A stretch of DNA of 50,909 bases, taken from positions 1 through 50,909 of the forward strand of contig PGYT01000015.1 of assembly GCA_002839805.1 (NCBI GenBank), written 5' to 3'. The translations under genes were made by a program, and so were the position numbers. Each line of letters begins with the position of its first letter. Within the stretch, counting starts at the first letter, position 1. The stretch comes from Ignavibacteriae bacterium HGW-Ignavibacteriae-2 (GTDB taxonomy: Bacteria > Bacteroidota > Ignavibacteria > Ignavibacteriales > Melioribacteraceae). The notes under the pieces were generated by a model, which was not told where the DNA came from, searched no databases, and was given only the letters and a program-made list of their open reading frames with translations. Below are positions 43,351 through 50,909 of the stretch, one piece after another.

Positions 43351-43381
43351 GGATTCGTTCGATGAACGAATCCACCTTTTT
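43351..43381 (+). terminator. Rho-independent terminator after cheW
   Basis: A perfect 10-bp stem GGATTCGTTC (43351-43360) with GAACGAATCC (43364-43373), 3-base loop, followed by ACC and five T (43377-43381). It begins 30 bases after the cheW stop. Confidence 0.85.
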
Positions 43382-43705
43382 AAAGATATTCCAAATTAAC
43401 CCGTTCATATCCTCGTATCGTTTTTTATTGATCCTCATAAAATTTACCCCTCAAAAAACTTAAAATATTCCTTTACTTACATCAAGAATTTAAACCCTGC
43501 TGCACTTGGATATGTCTAACAATTTTAAGATTCTTATAAGTATAAGCTTCCGGTCTTAGTAAATAAAAGGGAAGTTATTTGGGATTTCGGCGAGATTGTT
43601 TTATTGAGCGCAAATAGTTTGATGAAACTACAAAACGGTCATGGAGTATTTAATAAATTTACCCCAAACTAATTTTTTTTAAAGCAATAGTTGAATTGGA
43701 GAATT
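43382..43705. other. Intergenic gap with no clear gene
   Basis: Between the cheW terminator and the next gene, about 320 bases. I see stop codons in all frames within short distance. One open stretch without a start codon runs about 43529-43672 (it would read YKLPVLVNKREVIWDFGEIV) and might be a decayed coding remnant, but nothing supports this further. No sigma-28 or sigma-54 site is visible, and the promoter of the next gene was not recognised. Confidence 0.5.
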
Positions 43706-44530
43706 ATGCGAAAGAAAAAATATTTTTCATCATGGTATTTATTTGCGGCTGTAATCACTCAAATTTTTATAGGCTGCTATTCTCAAAATGTTATAACAAG
43801 CGGTTACTCATCTGAAGATATTACCATTGACGGTCAACAAATGGATTGGGAGAACAAACTTAATTTTGTTGAAGATAATAAAATGAGTGTTGGATTTACC
43901 AATAACGACGATTATTTATTTGTCGCTTTAATAACCTCAGACCGGATTAATATAAATAAAATTCTCACCTTAGGTTTAACCGTTTGGCTCGAGCCTGAGA
44001 ACGGCAAAAAAATTGGAGTCAGATTTCCACAAAAATTTGAAATGAAATCTTTAGGAATGATGCGACCGGAGAGCGGCATAGACACTGATGGGAATGAACG
44101 TAACTTAAGGGAAGAAATTAACGAGCTGATTGCAAGTAACAAAGAAATTTCAATTCTAAATGAAGATGAATATTCATTATACCTTTTCGATGGAACAAAC
44201 AAGGTTGGTTTTTCAGCTGAACTTGGTCTTGTTAAAGGCCAGTTCGTATATGAATTACAAATACCACTTGAAGGAAATTCGTTATCTCCAATAACATTGA
44301 ACGCCAATCCGGGTGAAAAAGTTGAAATTGAAATTGTAACCGGAGAATTTGAAAAAACTGAAATGGCGGGTAACAGATCAATAAGAGGCAGCAGGGATGG
44401 AAGTGCCGCCGGTGGAATGGGCAGACAAGGCGCTGGTAGTAAAGGGCGATCAGGCGGAGGTAACAGAATAGCAGACACCAATCAAAAAATAGATTATTCG
44501 GCGACCTTACTGCTTTCTAAACCTAACTAG
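43706..44530 (+). CDS. Secreted Gly-rich protein, probable lipoprotein
   Basis: The 274-residue product starts at ATG 43706, with TTGGAG upstream; TTG 43691 is also in frame. A signal peptide (residues 1-22) ends IFIGCYSQ, a plausible though not ideal lipobox with Cys22. A beta-rich domain follows (about 35-215); its opening ITIDGQQMDWENKLNFVEDN and VGFTNNDDYLFVALI recall CBM9-like domains (DGxxxDW, then a YL.VA strand). The tail (about 226-255) is Gly/Arg/Ser-rich (RGSRDGSAAGGMGRQGAGSK). I cannot name a function. The next gene encodes another envelope protein. Confidence 0.75.
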   Translation: MRKKKYFSSWYLFAAVITQIFIGCYSQNVITSGYSSEDITIDGQQMDWENKLNFVEDNKMSVGFTNNDDYLFVALITSDRININKILTLGLTVWLEPENGKKIGVRFPQKFEMKSLGMMRPESGIDTDGNERNLREEINELIASNKEISILNEDEYSLYLFDGTNKVGFSAELGLVKGQFVYELQIPLEGNSLSPITLNANPGEKVEIEIVTGEFEKTEMAGNRSIRGSRDGSAAGGMGRQGAGSKGRSGGGNRIADTNQKIDYSATLLLSKPN

Positions 44531-44895
44531 TTGAGGGAGGAGTTTATTTAATAAAGCAGGTATTCGAATTTAAATTATTGTTCTTAATCTTTAATATCTG
44601 CTTATTCTTTAGTTCGATTTTATAATTTGTAATCCGATTGAAACCACTCATAACATGAAATTACAATGCTTAAATAAGAAAATAAATGGTTGCAAAATTT
44701 AACTTCTCAAAAAAAAGGGGGAGTTAATAAATTCCTGAGATAAAAAATAATATTTCATTCATATTTGATTTCTTTATCTTAATCCGACTTATTATTATCT
44801 TGCAGATAATTGAGTGACGAAAAAAATAAAAAATATTTGATTCGCACCTCTTCTTGAGAAAAAATCTATTCTTATTTAAGGGCATAATTTTATAG
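44531..44895. other. Intergenic gap with one stem-loop
   Basis: This AT-rich gap of 365 bases has no credible open frame. One stem-loop pairs AAGCAGGTATT (44554-44564) with AATATCTGCTT (44593-44603), perfect with one G-U pair, around a 28-base loop. It lies 24 bases after the preceding stop and might protect or end that mRNA, but no T-run follows. A purine-rich AAAAAAAAGGGGGAG stretch near 44708-44722 looks like a ribosome site, but no start codon in a useful frame follows. No promoter was recognised. Confidence 0.5.
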
Positions 44896-45711
44896 ATGAC
44901 AAAACTATTCAATATTATTCTTGTGCTTCTTTTATTTAGCACCCATCTCTCGGCACAGTTTAAAATCACATCTGTAATCCCATCGTTTTATTTTACCACA
45001 GGGGATTATTCAAATAATAATTCATCCTTTTCATATACTGGTTATGTTTCGCTTGGATTTAATGATTCGGATTTTTTTAACGCCGGACTGGATTTTTTAA
45101 CCATTGACGATCAATCTGTGGAGTATAATCAGACAGCGCTCTACATGGGATGGGTTAAAAATATAGATGTTTTTCGATTTAAAATAAACTATGCCCAAAT
45201 TGACGGGACTTATGATGATAATTCAGTGGATTATAAATACTCGGACTATTTGAAAATTTATAACATTGGTTTTGCCTACAATTATAATCAATTTGTTTTT
45301 GGCGCTGTGTTTTCATACATGAATATGATTGGCAATCAGTCGTTAAATGGTCGCCAATACGAATTTTCTGCTTCCTGGCTGCCTTCGGATTTTATGTCGA
45401 TTTCTGTTAATCCGGTATTTATTAATCTAAATGATTCCAGAAAATTATATTCTATTGGTGGAGATTTAACTTACAAGCTAACGGATAAACTAAAAATCAA
45501 CATAAATGGATTTATTGGCGAACGGGCATATTATTTTAATAGTGATTTGCTCTGGATTAATAAGCGTGAAGAAACTCAGAAATATTTGACGGAAATTAAA
45601 GCGGAGTACATAATTGCAAAAACAATTGTAATTACCGCTTCAGCTCAAAAAACAAAGTTCGGAAATTACCATATCACATATCTAAGCGGCGGCGGGAAAG
45701 TCTTTTTATAA
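44896..45711 (+). CDS. Probable outer-membrane beta-barrel protein, unknown
   Basis: The 271-residue product has a signal peptide (MTKLFNIILVLLLFSTHLSA, then Q). Many short alternating strands rich in Tyr, Phe, Asn and Asp follow (SFSYTGYVSLGFNDSDFFNA, FGAVFSYMNMIG, YEFSASWLPSDFMSISVNPV). This is the pattern of an outer-membrane barrel of about twelve strands. It ends GGGKVFL. There is no plug or TonB box. I do not recognise the family. A terminator follows. It may belong with the secreted Gly-rich protein before it. Confidence 0.75.
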   Translation: MTKLFNIILVLLLFSTHLSAQFKITSVIPSFYFTTGDYSNNNSSFSYTGYVSLGFNDSDFFNAGLDFLTIDDQSVEYNQTALYMGWVKNIDVFRFKINYAQIDGTYDDNSVDYKYSDYLKIYNIGFAYNYNQFVFGAVFSYMNMIGNQSLNGRQYEFSASWLPSDFMSISVNPVFINLNDSRKLYSIGGDLTYKLTDKLKININGFIGERAYYFNSDLLWINKREETQKYLTEIKAEYIIAKTIVITASAQKTKFGNYHITYLSGGGKVFL

Positions 45712-45788
45712 AAATCCCCACACGCAATTGTTCGAAATTTTTATCAATAATTATATTTAATAGAGCGTTTATTTTAATCTCTTGAGTC

Positions 45789-45819
45789 ACGAAGTTGGTG
45801 GTACCTTCGTTTTCTTTTT
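45789..45819 (+). terminator. Probable terminator after the barrel gene
   Basis: ACGAAG (45789-45794) pairs with CTTCGT (45805-45810) around a 10-base loop and runs into TTTCTTTTT. It lies about 78 bases after the stop, in the convergent gap with rmuC. The T-run favours the plus strand. Confidence 0.65.
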
Positions 45820-45841
45820 CTGTAAATTTTATAATATTTTG

Positions 45842-47125
45842 TTAATCTTCGTCAGACCCATCCAATAATGAAGTTGGTAAAATTTTTGAAGTTTTAGCTC
45901 CCAATTCTTTCAATCGTTCCGTTCTTCTTATCAAATTCCCAGATCCGTCCTGAAGTTTTTTCATAGCCTCTTTATATGTATCCTGTGTTGAATCGAGCCG
46001 TTTGCCAATATTAACAAGATCGTCAACAAACCCAACGAATTTATCGTATAATGCACCGCTTTGTCTCGCAATTTCGAGGGCATTTTTGTTTTGACTCTCC
46101 TGCCTCCAGATACTCGCAATTGTACGTAATGTAGCAAGCAGAGTGCTTGGACTAACTATAACAATATTTTTATCGAATGCCTCCTGAAACAATGCGGCGT
46201 CGTGCTGAACGGCTAAAGCGAATGCTGGTTCAATTGGCATAAACATTAGGACAAAATCAGGCGTATTTAGTTCATATAAATTTTGGTAGTTTTTTTGGCT
46301 TAGAAGTTTAATATGACTTCGCACAGATTTGATATGATTATTAAGATGACTGATTCTCAAAGCTTCGTCATCGGCTGAAACACACTGTTCATATGCGGTG
46401 AGTGAAACTTTCGAGTCGATAATTATATTTTTATTTTCTGGCAAATAAACAATAACATCGGGGCGTTGAAGATTTCCATCCTCACTTTTAAAGGATTCTT
46501 GAATAGTATACTCTCTTCCTTTTGATAAACCTGATTTTTCAAGAACACTTTCAAGTATAAATTCACCCCAATTGCCCTGTGTTTTTTGGTCGCCGCGTAA
46601 TGCTTTAGTTAAATTATTAGCTTCCTTAGTCATCTGTTGATTTAAATCGTATAACATTTTAATCTGTTGGACCAATCCTGCACGAGCTTCCGTATCTTTA
46701 TTATGTTTGTCTTCAACTTTCTGCTCGAATTCTTTGATTCTTAGAGAAAGCGGGTTTAATATCTCACTCAGGTTATCTTTATTTTGCTGTGTAAATTTAG
46801 AACTTTTATCCTCGAATATTCTGTTTGCAAGATTCTCAAATTCTTTTGCAAACCTGCTTTCCAGATTTTCTATTTCATTTTTTTGATCGTCCATTTTTTG
46901 CTGAAGATTTTTATAATCAGATTGAAGTGATGCTAATTCCGAATTAATTTTGATGTATTTTTCTGATGCGGCCGATAACAACTCCTTCTTCTCATTCAAA
47001 TCTTTTTCAAGCAAAAAATTCCTTTCATTAAGCTGTGCTTTTTCGCCAGCTGATTTCGATTTTAGCATGAAATATATTATTACTCCGCCGGAGACGATCC
47101 CAATTACTAAAAAAAGTATTTCCAT
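45842..47125 (-). CDS. rmuC: DNA recombination protein RmuC
   Basis: The 427-residue product has an N-terminal membrane helix (about residues 2-20), a coiled coil (about 25-115), and the RmuC domain (about 150-370). Hallmarks are TKALRGDQKTQGNWGEFILE, RPDVIVYLPENKNIIIDSKV, SLTAYEQCV and DFVLMFMPIEPAFALAVQHD. RmuC resembles restriction-type nucleases and limits recombination at inverted repeats. It is unrelated to motility and lies on the opposite strand between two gene groups, as a housekeeping neighbour. Confidence 0.96.
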   Translation of the reverse strand: MEILFLVIGIVSGGVIIYFMLKSKSAGEKAQLNERNFLLEKDLNEKKELLSAASEKYIKINSELASLQSDYKNLQQKMDDQKNEIENLESRFAKEFENLANRIFEDKSSKFTQQNKDNLSEILNPLSLRIKEFEQKVEDKHNKDTEARAGLVQQIKMLYDLNQQMTKEANNLTKALRGDQKTQGNWGEFILESVLEKSGLSKGREYTIQESFKSEDGNLQRPDVIVYLPENKNIIIDSKVSLTAYEQCVSADDEALRISHLNNHIKSVRSHIKLLSQKNYQNLYELNTPDFVLMFMPIEPAFALAVQHDAALFQEAFDKNIVIVSPSTLLATLRTIASIWRQESQNKNALEIARQSGALYDKFVGFVDDLVNIGKRLDSTQDTYKEAMKKLQDGSGNLIRRTERLKELGAKTSKILPTSLLDGSDED

Positions 47126-47251
47126 TTTTTGCCTGTTATAGAATTAATGAGTAAAAATTTCCCTAACTCTAAAATATTAAAAATCGTTGATTAAATAAGG
47201 GATAGTTTATTACAAATTTAACTGGAGCATTGACACGTATTTTTAATGTGA

Positions 47252-48610
47252 ATGAATATTTCTATCTTACTCTATATGATTTGGAAAAAATTCAAAAATA
47301 CTTTACTAATCAATTACTCGTCGATTATAATTATTGCAATAAGCATTTCCGCTCTTGTGGTTTATTATGTTATTTCAATAACATCAAACGGGGTTCAAAA
47401 GAATAAAGTTACTGAAATTTATTTTGCAGATAATATTTCATCAGCTCATCAGAGTGTAATCGACAGATTCAACAAAAAGTTCGAAGGTAAAATTAAGGTA
47501 ACACCTATAGATTTACCTTTCTTAAAATTTAGTACAAACGAAAGAAAAGAATTACTTACGCGAGCTTTGCGCAGCAAAAGTGAAAGGATCGATGTTTTTG
47601 CAGTTGATTTAATTTGGGTGCCGCGTTTTGCTAAATGGTGCCAGCCGCTTGACGAATTTTTCCCTGATGTTAAATCCGATGGCTTTCTTGCTTATGCAAT
47701 GGAATCCTGTATAGTCGACGATTATTTGGCTGCTGTCCCTTTTTATATAGATGTAAGCATGATGTATTATAGAATTGACTTACTGAAAAAAATTCCTAAT
47801 TATAAAAAATTAATTCCCAAACTGGAATCATCAATCACATGGGAGGAATTTCTATCTCTAAGTAAATATTTCGATTCAAATAAAAATCCTTTCTATCTAT
47901 TTCCTGCGGATGATTACGAGGGGTTGATCTGTAGTTATTTTGAGTTGATTTTAAGTCAGGATCCGGATTTTTTTAAAAAAGGTGAATATAATTTAAACGA
48001 GGGAGCTCCAAGAAAATCTCTGGAACTATTGGTTGATCTTGTAAATAAATATAAAGTCTCGCCAAAAATAATTACTTCCTTCGATGAAAATGATGCCTAT
48101 CACTACTTCCTAGAGAATGACGGTGTGTTTTTAAGAGGATGGCCCGGTTTTCAAAAAGATAATAAAAATTTCTCTCATGATCTCTCAAAAGAAAAACTTA
48201 TTAAAAAAGCGGCATTGCCTCATTTTAAATCTTCAAGTTCCGGTTCAGTTTTTGGCGGTTGGAATCTAATGGTTTCCAAATTCAGCGCTAACAAAAAGGA
48301 GGTTGTTGAATTTATTAAATTTGTGGTTAGCGAGGAAGCTCAGGAGATCCTTTTTAATGAAGGTTCTTTTCTACCTGTACGATCCAAATTTTACCAAAAT
48401 CAGAAATATTTATCGGAATTTCCTGAAATAGTATATTTGAAGAAATTGCTTGACAAAGGAATTCACCGCCCGTTTCTTAAAGACTATACGCGAGTTTCGG
48501 ATATTATTTCCTACTATGTTAAAAGGGCCATTAAAAATGAGGTAACGATTGATATGGCCTTAATGGAAGCAGAAAAAATGATAAAAACAAATAAAGTAAT
48601 AATTAAGTAA
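47252..48610 (+). CDS. Membrane-anchored extracellular solute-binding protein (sensor-type)
   Basis: The 452-residue product has an N-terminal membrane helix (about residues 22-44) without a clear cleavage site. A type-1-like ABC solute-binding fold follows: EIYFADNISSAHQSVIDRFN, then RIDVFAVDLIWVPRFAKWCQ, PLDEFF, AAVPFYIDVSMMYYRIDLLK, SGSVFGGWNLMVSKFSANKK, EFIKFVVSEEAQEILF. These are features of sugar-binding proteins (SBP_bac_1/8). No permease or ABC gene follows; instead a histidine kinase starts 3 bases later. It may therefore act as a ligand sensor for that kinase. ATG 47276 is a second possible start. Confidence 0.85.
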   Translation: MNISILLYMIWKKFKNTLLINYSSIIIIAISISALVVYYVISITSNGVQKNKVTEIYFADNISSAHQSVIDRFNKKFEGKIKVTPIDLPFLKFSTNERKELLTRALRSKSERIDVFAVDLIWVPRFAKWCQPLDEFFPDVKSDGFLAYAMESCIVDDYLAAVPFYIDVSMMYYRIDLLKKIPNYKKLIPKLESSITWEEFLSLSKYFDSNKNPFYLFPADDYEGLICSYFELILSQDPDFFKKGEYNLNEGAPRKSLELLVDLVNKYKVSPKIITSFDENDAYHYFLENDGVFLRGWPGFQKDNKNFSHDLSKEKLIKKAALPHFKSSSSGSVFGGWNLMVSKFSANKKEVVEFIKFVVSEEAQEILFNEGSFLPVRSKFYQNQKYLSEFPEIVYLKKLLDKGIHRPFLKDYTRVSDIISYYVKRAIKNEVTIDMALMEAEKMIKTNKVIIK

Positions 48611-48613
48611 AAA

Positions 48614-50095
48614 ATGCAATCAAATAAAATAATAGATAGTATAAAAAAGTATCGGTTCGAATTCAAACATCTTACTGTCCTGTTTGTTGTGTTGGTGTTT
48701 TTTCAAATAATTTTGTCGTTTATTCAAAAAACTTCGCTCCAAAGTTATCTTATTGAAACACAAAAATCCTATCAACAGTATAGTGCCGAAAAAATGGCTA
48801 ACTTAACAAGCACTTCTTTGGAACTGCTTTTGGAGAACATTAATATACGAGAGTTGAAAGAAGAGGGTGAAAGAAAAAAAATTATTCAATCATTTAATAT
48901 TATCTTCAGTCAGCAACTGCTGCAGCAAAATGTGGAAGATATTTGTCTTATTGTAACTAAGGACAAATTTACGTTTGCAATTGATGACGGTGCTATATTG
49001 TTTGATTACCTGACAAATAATCTTAATTCTATTCCGGAAACTGAAATCCGCCATTCGTTTGCTGTAAAAAAATACAATGAAATTAATGAAAGAGTGCGCC
49101 TTGAAGAACAGATTTACAGTGAATTGGAGGGGATGCAAACATTCCACATTTTTGTTCCTTTTGTTCCCAATGGTGAGTATCAAGGTGTGCTGTACCTTAA
49201 AAAGTCTCCAGATTTCACTTCACTTACCCACGAAATTATCTCAAGCTACGATGAAGCGGCGATAATTTATTCATCCTTAATCCTGCTTGGTTTATTAACC
49301 ATGTATTATATTTCATCGTATACTGTTAAAGAAAGAGATGAAGCGCAGTCCCAGCTTATGGATGAGCATGAAAAGCATATTAAAGAAACAATAATGCACG
49401 AAAAAGAATCTTTGTTTACAAAACGGATTTACCACACTCATCATAAAGCCGAAAAGGTGATGGGTTTTATAAAAGAAGATCTTCGTAAGATTTCAGCAGA
49501 TAACTTAACTGAAATAAAAAACCGAGTAACAAAATACTCAAATTTTATTTCTCGGGTAATTTATGACATGAAATGGTATGATCCACCCATACAAACGACA
49601 CGTAATCTTATGTTTAAAACAAATATAAATGAAGTAATCCAATTTCTTGTTAAGTATATATTTTTAAGGATTTCTTCCTCTACAGACATATTCACTTTTA
49701 AGCTGAACTTAGATCCAAATGTTCCAATTGTTCATATAAACGAATTTGTTCTATGGGAAATTTTGGAACCTCTAATCCAAAACAGCATAGATCATTCTGC
49801 GAATAAAAAAGTTCAAATAACGATTTCTACATTGTATAACGAAAATGAAAATACAACGGAAGTAAAAATCTCCGACGATGGTAATGGGATACCACCGGAA
49901 CTTCTGGATAAAGAAGTAAATGGGCAGAAGAAAATTTTTAACGAAAATATTACAACTAAAAAAGCAGAAAATAAGAATTCGGGATATGGATGCTATATCG
50001 CACATCAAATGGCAACTAAAAGGTGCGGATGGCAATTGGAGGTTGAAAATAACCCTGATAAAGGCTGTTCGTTTATTATATTTATATCTAATTGA
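48614..50095 (+). CDS. Transmembrane histidine kinase linked to the solute-binding protein
   Basis: The 493-residue product has two membrane helices (about 20-37 and 215-236) flanking a periplasmic sensor of about 175 residues. A coiled linker then leads to a DHp region with RIYHTHHKAEKVMGF (residues 271-285), in which several His are candidates and the standard HE-x-x-x-P motif is absent. The ATPase domain is intact: N-box LIQNSIDHS (388-396), DDGNGI (421-426) and NSGYGCYIAHQ (455-465). It starts 3 bases after the solute-binding gene and precedes an NtrC-type regulator by 11 bases. Confidence 0.9.
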   Translation: MQSNKIIDSIKKYRFEFKHLTVLFVVLVFFQIILSFIQKTSLQSYLIETQKSYQQYSAEKMANLTSTSLELLLENINIRELKEEGERKKIIQSFNIIFSQQLLQQNVEDICLIVTKDKFTFAIDDGAILFDYLTNNLNSIPETEIRHSFAVKKYNEINERVRLEEQIYSELEGMQTFHIFVPFVPNGEYQGVLYLKKSPDFTSLTHEIISSYDEAAIIYSSLILLGLLTMYYISSYTVKERDEAQSQLMDEHEKHIKETIMHEKESLFTKRIYHTHHKAEKVMGFIKEDLRKISADNLTEIKNRVTKYSNFISRVIYDMKWYDPPIQTTRNLMFKTNINEVIQFLVKYIFLRISSSTDIFTFKLNLDPNVPIVHINEFVLWEILEPLIQNSIDHSANKKVQITISTLYNENENTTEVKISDDGNGIPPELLDKEVNGQKKIFNENITTKKAENKNSGYGCYIAHQMATKRCGWQLEVENNPDKGCSFIIFISN

Positions 50096-50106
50096 ATGGA
50101 GAATTA

Positions 50107-50909
50107 ATGCTCGATTATAAAATTAAAATTATGCTTATCGAAGACGAAGATTTTGATGTTAGAAGGGTAAGAAACACTATTAAATTATTTGATCAGTTTA
50201 TTGCTATCGAGCATGTTACATCGAATGGTATGGATGCTCTGGAAATGTTAAATAAAAAACCAGATCGTTTTGATATTGTGATAATGGATTACCAGATAGC
50301 CGGAGCTTTAAGAGGCGAAGAGTTAATAAGAAAAATAAAAGATATAAACAGGACTATTCAGATTATTGTAATTACAAAACTTACAATTAATATTTCCGAT
50401 TTCGATTTCGCGAAAAGTCTTATGAAGGCAGGCGCTTTCTGGTACTGCACTAAATATCCCGGAGATATTGAAGAATATATATATCAGCCAACAGATTTTT
50501 TGATGAGTATTTTTAACGCATACGATAAACGCCGCCTTGAAATGGAAACATATAATTCCAGCAAAAAACTGATACGTAATGTTGATGAGATGTTGGAGAA
50601 AAAGAAAATTATTTCAGTTTCCGAACCAATGGAAAAACTTAAGAATAATATTCAGCGTCTTGCCGAAAGCGATATAAGTATTCTTATTAGCGGTCCTTCT
50701 GGTACGGGTAAAGAACTTGTCGCGAATAATATACATTACAGAAGCAAAAGAAAATTTGAAAATTTTGTTCCAATAAATTGTGGAAGTATACCTCCGGATC
50801 TTATTGAAAGCGAATTGTTCGGATACGAAAAAGGAGCGTTTACAGGTGCAAATAACAGTAAGCAGGGTCTGTTTGAGATGGCTAATAATGGTACTTTGTT
50901 TCTGGACGA
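50107..50909 (+). CDS. Sigma-54-dependent response regulator, NtrC type (partial, runs off the end)
   Basis: ATG 50107 follows GGAGA; the frame is open to the window end (267 complete codons). Residues 1-125 are a receiver domain with acidic EDED near 12-15, Asp61 (DIVIMDYQI) and a divergent lysine region (YCTKYP). A helical linker leads to the AAA+ domain: Walker A GPSGTGKE at 196-203 and the sigma-54 contact loop GAFTGA at 243-248. It should activate sigma-54 promoters when phosphorylated by the adjacent kinase. The DNA-binding end is outside the window. Confidence 0.93.
   Translation, partial: MLDYKIKIMLIEDEDFDVRRVRNTIKLFDQFIAIEHVTSNGMDALEMLNKKPDRFDIVIMDYQIAGALRGEELIRKIKDINRTIQIIVITKLTINISDFDFAKSLMKAGAFWYCTKYPGDIEEYIYQPTDFLMSIFNAYDKRRLEMETYNSSKKLIRNVDEMLEKKKIISVSEPMEKLKNNIQRLAESDISILISGPSGTGKELVANNIHYRSKRKFENFVPINCGSIPPDLIESELFGYEKGAFTGANNSKQGLFEMANNGTLFLD

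Noticed and set aside
43912-44481. Long minus-strand open frame (189 codons) opposite the Gly-rich secreted gene
   Set aside because: It lies wholly within a plus-strand gene with a signal peptide and ribosome site. The frame is long only because the sense strand is rich in Gly and Glu codons. Its Pro/Leu/Ser-rich sequence has no domain.
1-50909. tRNA or rRNA genes, CRISPR arrays, insertion sequences and prophage genes
   Set aside because: No tRNA-like cloverleaf, regular repeat-spacer pattern, transposase motif or terminal inverted repeats were seen; reading by eye could miss a short tRNA in the gaps.

Overview
The window is one large flagellar and motility locus from a low-GC, diderm bacterium. 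The DNA is strongly AT-rich. Many genes start with GTG or TTG, many overlap by 1-4 bases, and Shine-Dalgarno sequences are used only part of the time. The order fliH-fliI-fliJ-motE-like-fliK-flgD-(TIGR02530-type gene)-flgE-fliL-fliM-fliN-fliO-fliP-fliQ-fliR-flhB-flhA-flhF-flhG-...-fliA closely follows the fla/che operon of Firmicutes. L-ring and P-ring genes (flgH, flgI, flgA), a FlgJ with a muramidase domain and an outer-membrane-like barrel show an outer membrane. A flagellated member of the Bacteroidota/Ignavibacteriota side of the tree is my best guess, but no rRNA or marker gene here proves it.

Layout. 1-7928: end of fliH, then export ATPase, hook-length control, hook cap and hook genes, closed by a strong terminator (7958-7985). 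8110-17275: C-ring (fliM, fliN), export gate (fliOPQR, flhB, flhA) and placement GTPase/ATPase (flhF, flhG). 17398-21993: a small membrane protein, sigma factor FliA, two HDOD proteins, a kinase-like protein without its phosphoacceptor His, and an unknown membrane protein. 21993-29385: rod, P/L rings, rod-cap muramidase, FlgN chaperone and hook-filament junction proteins. 29385-34874: two different MotA/MotB stator pairs, FliW-CsrA, and three receiver proteins (REC-HPt, REC alone, REC-DHp). 34992-42613: a sigma-28-type promoter, an unknown protein and four PAS histidine kinases, three of them on the minus strand. 42838-43320: cheW behind a near-consensus sigma-28 promoter and followed by a terminator. 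43706-47125: a secreted Gly-rich probable lipoprotein, a probable beta-barrel protein and rmuC (minus). 47252-50909: a membrane-anchored solute-binding protein, a transmembrane histidine kinase and the first part of an NtrC-type sigma-54 activator, apparently one sensory operon.

How the parts work together. Early genes build the export apparatus, C-ring, rod and hook. FliA would then switch on late genes through TAAA-N15-(C)CGATAA promoters, two of which sit in gaps before cheW and before the unknown gene at 34992. FliW and CsrA would couple translation to flagellin export. Two stator sets would power rotation. The receiver and phosphotransfer proteins and the PAS kinases form a signalling layer. 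Flagellin, fliD, fliS, flgM, cheA and a gene obviously equivalent to cheY are not in the window.

The points most worth a second look are: a FliA that lacks most of region 3; a kinase-like protein with Glu in place of the phosphoacceptor His; a REC-DHp protein with the His but no ATPase domain; two stator types in one locus; a motB without a normal start outside motA; FlgH without its lipidation Cys; and the solute-binding protein/kinase/sigma-54 activator trio.
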